Source: a virus. Taken from it: a stretch of DNA of 22,303 bases. The notes under the pieces are model-generated. The model was given only the letters and a program-made list of their open reading frames with translations, was not told where the DNA came from and searched no databases. Below, in pieces: positions 7,503 through 14,320 of this stretch. How positions within the stretch are numbered: the first letter of the stretch is position 1; each line of letters starts with the position of its first letter. The translations under genes were made by a program, and so were the position numbers. The stretch lies in IMG/VR virus record IMGVR_UViG_3300044859_001373, positions 1 through 22,303 of that record, one strand, 5' to 3'.

Positions 7503-8695
7503 TCAACTTTCCTAACTTTATATTTTGCGCCAGCCACATGGTCTCGATATCGATTGCCTGCACGATTCCATTGCTCTCCTTTGCCTTGCATGATATCGCA
7601 GATTCTATCAATAGTTCCGTTGTTCCAGTCACTGATGAGACCAATGTTATGATGAGATTTTTCTAATAGATTATTAAGTTTTCTAACTACATCATCCTCA
7701 CTCCAGGGAATGTACAGACGGTCTAGGTCGTTAGCAAATGTTTCTGGAAAACTACGATAAGCAGGGTAAAGCACATTAGCGCCAAGTGTGTCAGCTTCTG
7801 AAACTGTGTTTGACACCCAGTCTTGAAGAGCACAATTGAAAAGAACACGAGTGTCATTAAGAAGAGAGTAATACTCATTTTTAGTTAAGTTTTCATGAAT
7901 CTCAAGTAATCCACTAGCTTGTAATTTGCGAGCACGTTTTACATAATTATTATTGTTTGACCGCAACGGACCTCCAGAGAAGATAGCAAAGCTAATCTGA
8001 GGCTGTTCTTCTTGAACACGTTCAGCCAGGTCCATAAAGAAACCTGGTTGCTTTTCTTGGTCAAATCTTGCGGCAAACCCTACCCGCATTTTACGATCGG
8101 CAAATGGTTTGATATTTGCTGTGCCACCTATGCGTTCTAACACTTCTTCTTTGCCAAATGCTAAACCGCTAATATTGTAGATAGGTGCAGTCCAATTGGC
8201 AATACGCATGTGGGCTACCATTTCTTCGTTGGTAGCCAGTACACCTGTAACAAATTCATTGACCATTTGTTCATACAAACTCATCCACTTGCTCATGCCC
8301 CATACATGTACAAAGTCGTCGGGATCAATAGCCTGTGCCAGACAACGAACATACACACGAGGTCTTTGTTCTGTTGGAATCTGATTCATGATATAAGGCA
8401 AGCTTTCAATGCCTGGCTGGAACATGTCTTCAAAGTACACAACATCTTTTCCTGAGCATTCACCATTACGCATCAGCTGTACAAGATTCATCATCTGACT
8501 CATGCCAAAGTAACTGCGCCCGTGTGCGTCTAAAACCTGTCCTACACTAATACTTTTAGTATTGTCTATAGTGGATCCAGGAACATACACTACATCAATG
8601 CCTCGACGTTCAAATACACGTCGATTCCATTCAGTGAGTTGTAGTGTGTAACGGGCTTCGTAACTTTCCAAGCCCATGTAGAATAGTTTTCTCAT
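7499..8695 (-). CDS. GT-B fold glycosyltransferase-like protein
   Basis: 398 residues. The second half has GT4-like features: KMRVGFAARFDQEKQPGFFM (about 223-242), the start of the nucleotide-sugar domain; ISFAIFSGGPL; LLEIHENLTKNEYYSLLNDT, like the 'G.l..ee...l...' segment; and NTVSEADTLGANVLYP, matching the donor-binding E(x7)E-type region. The N-terminus MRKLFYMGLESYEARYTLQL resembles a protein I associate with T4-like phages, although I cannot confirm this without a search. It sits directly upstream of galE with an ATGA overlap, so a UDP-hexose donor is likely. Possible acceptors are modified DNA bases (as with T4 DNA glucosyltransferases), virion protein or host glycan; nothing in the sequence decides. 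Confidence 0.7.
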   Translation of the reverse strand: MRKLFYMGLESYEARYTLQLTEWNRRVFERRGIDVVYVPGSTIDNTKSISVGQVLDAHGRSYFGMSQMMNLVQLMRNGECSGKDVVYFEDMFQPGIESLPYIMNQIPTEQRPRVYVRCLAQAIDPDDFVHVWGMSKWMSLYEQMVNEFVTGVLATNEEMVAHMRIANWTAPIYNISGLAFGKEEVLERIGGTANIKPFADRKMRVGFAARFDQEKQPGFFMDLAERVQEEQPQISFAIFSGGPLRSNNNNYVKRARKLQASGLLEIHENLTKNEYYSLLNDTRVLFNCALQDWVSNTVSEADTLGANVLYPAYRSFPETFANDLDRLYIPWSEDDVVRKLNNLLEKSHHNIGLISDWNNGTIDRICDIMQGKGEQWNRAGNRYRDHVAGAKYKVRKVE

Positions 8696-8703
8696 ATTAA
8701 CCC

Positions 8704-8910
8704 TTAAGGTCTTGTGTCAGCAGTCCACATGTCCTTGGCGTTTTTGCCTTGGGCATGTTTGCTGTATTGTTGCCATGCATAACTCTTCCAGTTATACAAA
8801 TCGGTTTCGTTGTAACGATAGCCAAATCTAATACAAAAATCTAGAAATTTTTCTAGCTCTTCAAAAATTTGATTAAGACGAGGGTTGGTTTTAAATGTAG
8901 GCTTGGCCAT
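8704..8910 (-). CDS. Small basic phage protein of unknown function
   Basis: 68 residues, rich in aromatic and basic residues (FLDFCIRFGYRYNETDLYNW, then KSYAWQQYSKHAQGK). It has no membrane segment and no recognised domain. Its N-terminus MAKPTFKTNP and the 'xLYNxKSYA' centre feel like a small conserved protein of T4-like cyanophages, but no function is known to me. It lies 8 bases before the glycosyltransferase and 11 bases after the T-fold gene, so it belongs to the same transcript. Confidence 0.7.
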   Translation of the reverse strand: MAKPTFKTNPRLNQIFEELEKFLDFCIRFGYRYNETDLYNWKSYAWQQYSKHAQGKNAKDMWTADTRP

Positions 8911-8921
8911 ACTATTTCCTA

Positions 8922-9371
8922 TTAAATTTTGATTGACAAACTTGAGCGAGAAATTTCATACTTGATCAAAGCGCCGTTCTCACCATCTTCGGCCACTTCA
9001 ATCCAGACCGCACGGTCAGGATACCTTTCGGCAATCTGCAAGTACAGATCGTCTGAGATCATTTCGCAACTCTTGTAGTCTAACGACAGTACACCTTGGT
9101 TGCTAGAATACAATTTTTCGAGCCAACGCTTGAATTGTATAAACTCCACATCTCGGTCATTGTGGAATACGTCAATCCAAACCCTGAAATGAAAAATATG
9201 ACGATGAGGATAGCCCAAAAACGAAACATCATATTCATCTCCTGTTGCTAGTTGCGGGTCTTCCAAGGCTGCCGGATACTTGTGGATGCCTTCTTTGCGG
9301 AACGTGACCCAGATTTTTCGTTCTGCATATTGTTTAATTCTATCAATTTTTTCTCGTTGCTCTTGATTCAT
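8922..9371 (-). CDS. T-fold (QueD/PTPS-like) protein, function unknown
   Basis: 149 residues. I see a layout parallel to QueD: a histidine cluster PHRHIFHFRVWIDVF (55-69; His56, His58, His61) where QueD has its zinc-binding HGH strand; DVEFIQFKRWLEKLY (74-88) like 'DFxxLK'; a conserved-style SCEMISDDLYLQI (101-113) resembling the GCESLADMLYKY of the QueD in this window; and a strand WIEVAEDGENG (123-133) ending in Glu, as in VEVRET. This suggests a tunnelling-fold relative, either a second QueD-type enzyme, a QueF- or FolE-type relative, or a non-enzymatic pterin or deazapurine binder. The typical Cys-x3-HGH order is not kept, so the same reaction as QueD is doubtful. It has an ATGA start overlap with the preceding gene, near the head of the promoter-driven operon. 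Confidence 0.5.
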   Translation of the reverse strand: MNQEQREKIDRIKQYAERKIWVTFRKEGIHKYPAALEDPQLATGDEYDVSFLGYPHRHIFHFRVWIDVFHNDRDVEFIQFKRWLEKLYSSNQGVLSLDYKSCEMISDDLYLQIAERYPDRAVWIEVAEDGENGALIKYEISRSSLSIKI

Positions 9372-9664
9372 AATTTAAGACTTTCAGTAGTTATAATTTT
9401 ACCTAGTGATTCAGAAAAATTCTCATCGCTGTTGATAATATAAGTTGTGTGGTTTGTTCTATCTGTTCTTTGATCGTAGTTCCTAAAGATTACAATTTTA
9501 CCGCCAATAGCAGATTTAACTTGTATATTTAGGCCGCCGTCTGGGTAATCATCAGTACTATTCATTAGTCGACTGTGTTTGCTAATATTACGAGCAGGCA
9601 CAGCCTCGCAATCAGAGCCAACTCTATCTATTTTGTTAAAAAGATATCTCCAAAACCATTTCAT
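9368..9664 (-). CDS. Conserved-looking 98-residue phage protein, function unknown
   Basis: 98 residues. It has a tryptophan-rich basic N-terminus (MKWFWRYLFNKIDR), a polar middle, and a C-terminal half with regular beta and helix patterns (GLNIQVKSAIGGKIVIFRNY, then YIINSDENFSESLGKIITTE). No signal peptide or membrane span is clear. It is the first gene after the exact-consensus promoter at 9685-9713, with an AAGGA ribosome-binding site a few bases before its ATG, so it should be strongly expressed early in infection. Its start overlaps the stop of the upstream 59-residue gene (ATGA). I do not recognise a domain. Confidence 0.7.
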   Translation of the reverse strand: MKWFWRYLFNKIDRVGSDCEAVPARNISKHSRLMNSTDDYPDGGLNIQVKSAIGGKIVIFRNYDQRTDRTNHTTYIINSDENFSESLGKIITTESLKL

Positions 9665-9840
9665 GTATTGTCCTTGTTCATGCTATTATATTGCTTTTTA
9701 TCAACAATGTCAACTAGAACTGGGCCTAAATTATTAATTTTATCAAGATTCTCTGGGAACCAACTATCTACCAAATCAGGATCAAAAAAATACTCAATTA
9801 AATCTCCGTTGAGAGATTGGATATGATATATCTGATTCAT
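9661..9840 (-). CDS. 59-residue acidic protein of unknown function
   Basis: An ORF just under 60 residues, found by translating the gap. It begins MNQIYHIQSLNGDLIEYFF and continues with DPDLVDSWFPENLDKINNLG. It starts two bases after the stop of the 159-residue acidic gene, and its TGA overlaps the ATG of the next gene, so it fits the operon exactly. It is acidic with several aromatic residues and has no recognised domain. Its last third also contains the -35 and -10 boxes of a consensus promoter, so this DNA is both coding and regulatory. Confidence 0.65.
   Translation of the reverse strand: MNQIYHIQSLNGDLIEYFFDPDLVDSWFPENLDKINNLGPVLVDIVDKKQYNSMNKDNT
9685..9713 (-). promoter_or_regulatory. 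Exact-consensus sigma70 promoter inside the 59-residue gene
   Basis: On the minus strand TTGACA (9708-9713), a 17-base spacer and TATAAT (9685-9690) match the bacterial sigma70 consensus at all 12 positions. The predicted transcript would start about 14 bases before the ATG at 9664, leaving room for the AAGGA ribosome-binding site. It would drive the nine-gene sugar and radical-SAM run down to 2853. Confidence 0.85.
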
Positions 9841-9842
9841 TT

Positions 9843-10322
9843 TTAGTTTGGAAATGGCCAGTTATTGCTGGCAGCGGGGCGAGGTTTTAATTTAATATTT
9901 TCTTCAATCACTGTACCATCATCTTCACACAGACTAATCTCAAAAGGTGCATATATCACAACCTGATCATCCTCGACACCCCATTCGTGTTCGCCATCAA
10001 ATAACCAGGCGGCGCCACCTTCGTAGTAGGATTCTTTGATTTCTTGTTGCTCTGTTTCAGTGATATCATCACTAAATTCCCATTCGATTCCTATACTGTC
10101 GTCAAACTCACAGCCCCAACCACAATCGGTTCGAGCATAAGCAATGTCGTCTTCTTTCCAGGGAAGATTGCAATCTAGATCCTCTTCAATAAATCCTTGT
10201 CCCCATCGATATGTTTCACGCATGGTAAACCAACTGACAGTATCATTGTCGTTTTGGCGAAACATTTCTACCACCCACTGAACACTTTTCTTTTCCAAGG
10301 GTTTGATAAGATATACACTCAT
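9843..10322 (-). CDS. Acidic phage protein, paralogue of the gene at 10498
   Basis: 159 residues, very rich in Asp, Glu and Trp. It shares an order of blocks with the 136-residue protein two genes upstream: an N-terminal 'L..KKSV/AVE' region, YRWGQGFIEED against YRWGEFYCESD, then DCGWGCEFDD..IEWEFSDDITETEQQEI against DDGCWADWTFPEDMTEEEQAEI, then GEHEWGVEDDQVVIYAPFEI against EELGWSNNDTDYILQGPLEL, and a closing EDDGTVI against EEGNVVY. The two are clearly paralogues by eye. I know similar acidic genes from marine T4-like phages only as unknowns. A charge-based role such as nucleic-acid mimicry or protein inhibition is possible but speculative. Its start overlaps the small membrane gene (ATGA). 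Confidence 0.75.
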   Translation of the reverse strand: MSVYLIKPLEKKSVQWVVEMFRQNDNDTVSWFTMRETYRWGQGFIEEDLDCNLPWKEDDIAYARTDCGWGCEFDDSIGIEWEFSDDITETEQQEIKESYYEGGAAWLFDGEHEWGVEDDQVVIYAPFEISLCEDDGTVIEENIKLKPRPAASNNWPFPN

Positions 10323-10501
10323 TTGAATCCCCGATAAGCGTCAAACATAAGAGCGCCACCAATTGTAAATCCCACTATGGCAAGTGCATAGTTACCTGTG
10401 ACCAATGCACTTAGCCCAGACAGTAGATTCAACCCGCCAATTGTAAGGCTAATTGATTTACTGTTGCGATTACACCATTCTAAAAATTTACCCATCATCA
10501 T
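10319..10501 (-). CDS. Small membrane protein (two predicted spans)
   Basis: 60 residues: a short charged N-terminus (MMMGKFLEWCNRNSKS), then two hydrophobic stretches at about 17-35 and 38-54 separated by a short TGN turn, and a basic C-terminus (DAYRGFK). This fits a hairpin inner-membrane protein. It lies exactly between the two acidic paralogues, with ATGA overlaps on both sides. No family is recognised. Of the three Met codons at the start, the real one is uncertain by one or two residues. Confidence 0.65.
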   Translation of the reverse strand: MMMGKFLEWCNRNSKSISLTIGGLNLLSGLSALVTGNYALAIVGFTIGGALMFDAYRGFK

Positions 10502-10908
10502 TCTTCTCCTGAATATACAACATTGCCTTCTTCATCAGTCAACTCTAGCGGTCCTTGTAAGATGTAATCTGTGTCATTGTTTGACCAACCTAGTTCTTCC
10601 ATGCCATCAAAGTAATCTTCATCCCATGCTGTTTCAATCTCTGCTTGTTCTTCTTCCGTCATGTCCTCAGGAAAAGTCCAATCAGCCCAACATCCATCGT
10701 CAAGACTTGACAGTTCCCAATCATAATCACTTTCGCTTAGATTGTATTCTCCATCTTCAGGCTCAATAACAGGTTGTTCATCGCTTTCGCAATAGAACTC
10801 GCCCCAACGATAACCTTCTTCACGAATGATTACTTTGCCGTCTTTGTACCAGAACTGTCGTTCAACAGCAGACTTTTTGTGTAGCGTTTTTAGCGTCCAT
10901 GTTGCCAT
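10498..10908 (-). CDS. Acidic phage protein, paralogue of the gene at 9843
   Basis: 136 residues, strongly acidic and tryptophan-rich, with DDGCWADWTFPEDMTEEEQA as the core block. A basic N-terminal segment (LKTLHKKSAVERQFWYKDGK) precedes the acidic body. The ATG at 10908 follows a strong AAAGGAG ribosome-binding site. It is the upstream member of an acidic-membrane-acidic triplet with 4-base overlaps, which suggests the three products are made in fixed proportion and may act together. No enzyme motif is visible. Confidence 0.75.
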   Translation of the reverse strand: MATWTLKTLHKKSAVERQFWYKDGKVIIREEGYRWGEFYCESDEQPVIEPEDGEYNLSESDYDWELSSLDDGCWADWTFPEDMTEEEQAEIETAWDEDYFDGMEELGWSNNDTDYILQGPLELTDEEGNVVYSGEE

Positions 10909-10920
10909 GATTTGGCTCCT

Positions 10921-11112
10921 TTACTTAGTAATGCAAGCGGCCCAGACAATGTAGCCACCATTGGTTTTGCTCCAGGGACAATGTTGTTCCCATAGTGTGT
11001 TTGCTTCTGCAACATCAGCATGAGACTTCATCAACTGATCCAGTTGCGGTCTTGTTGCATAACCATCTAAACTCCAGTCATGCGACTCTAACGCCGTTGC
11101 TAGGTCAGTCAC
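10921..11112 (-). CDS. 63-residue protein of unknown function
   Basis: A compact protein (MTDLATALESHDWSLDGYAT at the start, ending in YIVWAACITK). It is predicted mostly helical with a Trp/Cys-rich C-terminus, and has no membrane span or domain that I recognise. Its start lies two bases after the stop of the Bax-inhibitor-like gene, so it is co-transcribed with it. The small size and lack of family evidence keep confidence moderate. Confidence 0.55.
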   Translation of the reverse strand: MTDLATALESHDWSLDGYATRPQLDQLMKSHADVAEANTLWEQHCPWSKTNGGYIVWAACITK

Positions 11113-11114
11113 AA

Positions 11115-11810
11115 TTATTTCCTATCACCAAACAACTGCAACAGGTTCAAGAACAAGTTGATAAAGTCCATGTACAAGGTCAGCGCACCACGAACTTCGG
11201 CCACGTCGCTGGTTTCGGTACTGAGTTCTTCACGAATCTTTTGCGTGTCATAGGCAGTCAATCCAAGGAAGATAATAATTGCTAGTGCGGAGATCACCAT
11301 CTGCATCACAGTTGATCCAATAAAGATATTCACAATACTGGCAATAACAATAGCAATCAGTCCAACAAACATAAACTTGCCCATGCTATCTAGACTTTGT
11401 TTGGTGAAGTAGCCATAGCCACTCATCACCCCAAACAGAATGGCAGCACCCATAAATGCTGACACAATTGATCCCATAGTGAACACAGCAAAGATCATTG
11501 CAAAACTCAGGCCCATCAGGGCCGCAAAGCCATGCAAGCATAACTGTGCCACACTCTTAGTAGGATTGTTACCTAGTACCATAGCAACACCAAAGATTGC
11601 CGCAAGTGGTGAAAAGATCACAATCCATTTCAACCAACCTGTAAAAAAGAATGCCAGCAACTCTGGACTAGATCCTACAAAGTAACTCACAAACATTGAT
11701 ACTATTACAGCAAGACTCATGTGTCCATACACACGACCCATTGCTGAATTGATTTCTTCTGCTGAGCGGTAATTTACAATACCATTATCAGTATAATTTG
11801 CACCAAACAT
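11115..11810 (-). CDS. Bax inhibitor-1 / YccA-family membrane protein
   Basis: 231 residues with seven hydrophobic spans at about 28-46, 62-80, 88-110, 113-131, 146-166, 168-186 and 208-228. The C-terminal signature is clear: FLGLTAYDTQKI (181-192) with the conserved Asp188, and LYMDFINLFLNLLQLFG (212-228), matching the LYLDFINLFLxLL motif of BI-1/TMBIM proteins. Family members include pH-sensitive calcium-leak channels such as bacterial YetJ; YccA inhibits the FtsH membrane protease in E. coli, and lambda CIII targets the same protease. The ATG follows an AAGGAG site. A phage copy could protect phage proteins from FtsH or alter ion leak to time lysis; both are inferences. All conserved residues seem intact. 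Confidence 0.92.
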   Translation of the reverse strand: MFGANYTDNGIVNYRSAEEINSAMGRVYGHMSLAVIVSMFVSYFVGSSPELLAFFFTGWLKWIVIFSPLAAIFGVAMVLGNNPTKSVAQLCLHGFAALMGLSFAMIFAVFTMGSIVSAFMGAAILFGVMSGYGYFTKQSLDSMGKFMFVGLIAIVIASIVNIFIGSTVMQMVISALAIIIFLGLTAYDTQKIREELSTETSDVAEVRGALTLYMDFINLFLNLLQLFGDRK

Positions 11811-11820
11811 ATTTTTCTCC

Positions 11821-12012
11821 TTAATTATCTAAGTCCATTGAAATCCACTCTTTGACCACTGCAATAAGTTCTTCTTCTGTATTGCACATAACCTTGGCGG
11901 TCTTCCATTCTTCTTTCTTATCGCGACCACCAACTTCTACCATGAAGCCGTTGTCATAACGATTAAGACTGATGTTTTCATTTACTTTTGCAAGTTTAGT
12001 TAGTTTTGCCAT
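11821..12012 (-). CDS. 63-residue conserved-looking phage protein
   Basis: The start is taken at the ATG at 12012 because AAGGAA sits 8 bases before it. The longer frame from 12042 would overlap the upstream gene and has no ribosome-binding site. The product (MAKLTKLAKVNENISLNRYD, then GRDKKEEWKTAKVMCNTEEE) has a beta-hairpin followed by a helix (ELIAVVKEWISMDLD), a small alpha/beta layout seen in short T4-like phage proteins of unknown role. No catalytic motif is visible. It sits between the 180-residue unknown and the BI-1 gene. Confidence 0.7.
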   Translation of the reverse strand: MAKLTKLAKVNENISLNRYDNGFMVEVGGRDKKEEWKTAKVMCNTEEELIAVVKEWISMDLDN

Positions 12013-12022
12013 TTTTATTTCC

Positions 12023-12565
12023 TTATTTAAACGTTGAATCATTTTTATACTGAGTCCAGTCAGTGAATGTTTCGCGCCTTGTTAACTCATGCAGACTATG
12101 ACACCAGACGCCAGGATTGGTAGCGGCAAAGTCTTTATCATCTAGTTTAATTGTGGCATTGTATCCTAGTTGTTGGATGTAAGGTAGTTTAACACTGATC
12201 ATTGGAATGAACAAGTGATGTTCAACTAATCCGCTTTCCAACAGTCCTTCGACATTTTTTTGGTCAATGTCAAGAGTACACCAATAACCTAGGTCTAAAA
12301 AGTATTGAATTAATTTTTCCCAAGGATTCCAAAAAACAGCATCATTGGTTTCAATATGAATTGGAAAACTCATATTTGCGCCAAAGTAAATGTGTTTTAT
12401 ACGCTGGGTAGAATCTGAGTGACTATTTTGCTCATCTAATATTTCTTTAATGTCATTGGGCGATTGTAATCCAACTACAAAAAGAGTATTCATTCCATAA
12501 GCAGGAGTGTGTTCAACTTCTTTGCCAAAGAAGAACTTGATATTATTGTGACCTTCGCGATTCAT
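12023..12565 (-). CDS. 180-residue phage protein of unknown function, linked to the DpdA-like gene
   Basis: It begins MNREGHNNIKFFFGKEVEHT and shows alternating strand and helix units: TLFVVGL, HIYFGANMSF, LGYWCTLDID, HHLFIPMISVKLPY, YNATIKLDD. This suggests a partial TIM-barrel or Rossmann-like protein. There is no CxxxCxxC cluster, so it is not a radical SAM enzyme such as QueE by itself. The C-terminal NPGVWCHSLHELTRRETFTD is striking and probably functional. It is tightly coupled to the DpdA-like gene through the coiled-coil gene (4-base overlap), so a role in the same base-modification process is possible but not shown. Confidence 0.65.
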   Translation of the reverse strand: MNREGHNNIKFFFGKEVEHTPAYGMNTLFVVGLQSPNDIKEILDEQNSHSDSTQRIKHIYFGANMSFPIHIETNDAVFWNPWEKLIQYFLDLGYWCTLDIDQKNVEGLLESGLVEHHLFIPMISVKLPYIQQLGYNATIKLDDKDFAATNPGVWCHSLHELTRRETFTDWTQYKNDSTFK

Positions 12566-12768
12566 CGTTCATCATCCCAGGGAATCTCTTGTTCGTATTC
12601 GTATTGTTGTTTGCGTAGTGCTGACAGTTGATCTAAAACTGTTAGTTTTTGTTTTTTAAGATTTTGCATTAACTCGTCGGTGTACACACCCGACTTTTCT
12701 AATGTGTCAATCTTGTCATGGAGCACACGGTGTGACTCCTCAAGCATGCGAATTTTTCCCTTGTGCAT
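12562..12768 (-). CDS. Small coiled-coil protein (DUF465/YdcH-like pattern)
   Basis: 68 residues, almost all helical. RMLEESHRVLHDKIDTLEKS followed by DELMQNLKKQKLTVLDQLSAL gives two heptad-rich helices joined by a short turn, the pattern of DUF465/YdcH or SlyX-like mini-proteins (the LKKQKL motif is typical). The C-terminus is acidic (EIPWDDER). It overlaps the end of the DpdA-like gene by 29 bases, so translation is probably coupled. It may act as an oligomerising partner; the function is unknown. Confidence 0.65.
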   Translation of the reverse strand: MHKGKIRMLEESHRVLHDKIDTLEKSGVYTDELMQNLKKQKLTVLDQLSALRKQQYEYEQEIPWDDER

Positions 12769-14305
12769 TTAAATTCTCCAATTGATCTAAAAGTGATTCA
12801 TCAAACTCATCTGATGACCGGGTGCTTTCAACTTCAAACAAGTTATTAAATTGTGTATGTGCGTTGGTTGTTTTCTTACCAGTAAAACCTCTAGTGCCTA
12901 TGATCTGATCCCAAAACTTCGAATGTTGGTTAATCAAGTCAAGACTCTTTTGTCTGTCTTTAAGGCTAAAGATTTTATCTATTAAGTCCCTAAATTTTAC
13001 ACGATCAAAGGTTTCTCGGACAAGCATTCCGGGCAACAAGCCTGCATCATATTGCCTATTTGCTTCCTGTACTGCTCGAATGTGATGCCAAACATTGTGC
13101 CCCATCATCAAAGCATAGCTAAAACTATCCCATGATGTGCGACCTTCTTTGCCAATCTTATTAAGATCACCAGGTTTATAAATGCAAACATCCTTAATGC
13201 CCATTCTTGAACTAATTGGACTGTCTTCAAACAAGCTGTGTACTTTGTCTTGTATTACTGCATCTCTAAAACTTCTTGTGTCGATAGAATATTTTTTATC
13301 ATCTGCAGTTGGTTCCATTTGATAAGACCACTTGCCTCTATCTTCCACACGTAGATTGGTGTAGATTTGTCCATTGGCTGTGGCAAGGAAAGGGCTGGCA
13401 CAGTCAAAGCTGATGGTGAACTTGGGATTGTGATAACGTCTAACTGCACGTTGAACATCAGTAAGCAAACACGCCCACTCAAGTTTGCTTGTACCTAAAA
13501 AGTGCATCCAATCATGTAGGCCTTCTTCTAATAGACCATCGTGAATTAGTGTAATTAATCTTTTTAGAACCAAGTGAACATCACACATGTTCTGACCACC
13601 CATGCCCCAGCCGTTAAATGGTCGTTCGTATTTGGAAGGGTCGCAGTAATCCTTCATCAAACTGTACCAGTGGTCGGCCTCTCCATGATTACCACCTTGC
13701 AGTACATTTAGAATCTTGACATTGCCGTGTCTATTTTTAATCCAATATTCGTTGTTGTACTTTGTGGCACTCACTGCATCGTCGTAGCTAAAAATACCAC
13801 ATGCGGCAGCGGCCTTTGGATCACGGAATGTCCAAGTTGGAATATCCATGGTCATTCCGTATGTGCCCAGACCGCATTGCCATTCTAATACTGCTCTGCG
13901 TTTTTTCTCTGCGGCTTTGTCTGTGGGATCAGCCCAGCGACCGGGCCATACACCCTTGGCTATCTGGAATCCGCCGGAGTCCAAAATCATGAGACTGTTT
14001 GGATCCCTGTTTCGAACCATGTCTTCTTTTGGATCTACCTTGGCCAGATCTAGGTTGGCATGACCCGCTGAGTAAAGACTGTACTTGTATGGAAATAACC
14101 CTTTTTGTGGACTGAGCCAATTAAGCATTTCCATGTCAGGGATTGCTGTGGGCATACGTGCTGGTTCAATATATTGTTCAGTACGTTGCCTGCCCACATA
14201 CGAAGCATAGAAACTACTAATAGCAGGCAAAAACACAGCATAGTCACTTTGCTGTGCTGTTAAATTGTCCTGCGTGACTGAGCTATTATTTTCTTTAAGA
14301 TCCAT
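12740..14305 (-). CDS. dpdA: TGT-like / DpdA-type 7-deazaguanine DNA transglycosylase
   Basis: 521 residues. The core matches tRNA-guanine transglycosylase: LDSGGFQ (108-114) carries the general acid/base Asp109; VLQGG (201-205) and GMGGQ (234-238) match the substrate-binding QGG and GG motifs; MHFLGTSK (267-274); and FDCASPF (300-306) holds the nucleophile Asp301 in the place of TGT FDCxxPTR. The canonical tRNA-TGT zinc motif CxCxxC...H is not visible, and the C-terminal ~200 residues are unlike TGT. Both points favour DpdA-type enzymes, which swap guanine in DNA for preQ0 or a derivative. FolE and QueD nearby support this. It is co-transcribed with the sliding clamp. A phage enzyme on tRNA is the main alternative. 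Confidence 0.82.
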   Translation of the reverse strand: MDLKENNSSVTQDNLTAQQSDYAVFLPAISSFYASYVGRQRTEQYIEPARMPTAIPDMEMLNWLSPQKGLFPYKYSLYSAGHANLDLAKVDPKEDMVRNRDPNSLMILDSGGFQIAKGVWPGRWADPTDKAAEKKRRAVLEWQCGLGTYGMTMDIPTWTFRDPKAAAACGIFSYDDAVSATKYNNEYWIKNRHGNVKILNVLQGGNHGEADHWYSLMKDYCDPSKYERPFNGWGMGGQNMCDVHLVLKRLITLIHDGLLEEGLHDWMHFLGTSKLEWACLLTDVQRAVRRYHNPKFTISFDCASPFLATANGQIYTNLRVEDRGKWSYQMEPTADDKKYSIDTRSFRDAVIQDKVHSLFEDSPISSRMGIKDVCIYKPGDLNKIGKEGRTSWDSFSYALMMGHNVWHHIRAVQEANRQYDAGLLPGMLVRETFDRVKFRDLIDKIFSLKDRQKSLDLINQHSKFWDQIIGTRGFTGKKTTNAHTQFNNLFEVESTRSSDEFDESLLDQLENLNAQGKNSHA

Positions 14306-14320
14306 CAGAATAACAATCTT

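Noticed and set aside
12013-12042. Upstream start for the 63-residue gene
   Set aside because: The ATG at 12012 has an AAGGAA site at good spacing; the earlier one has none and overlaps the previous gene.
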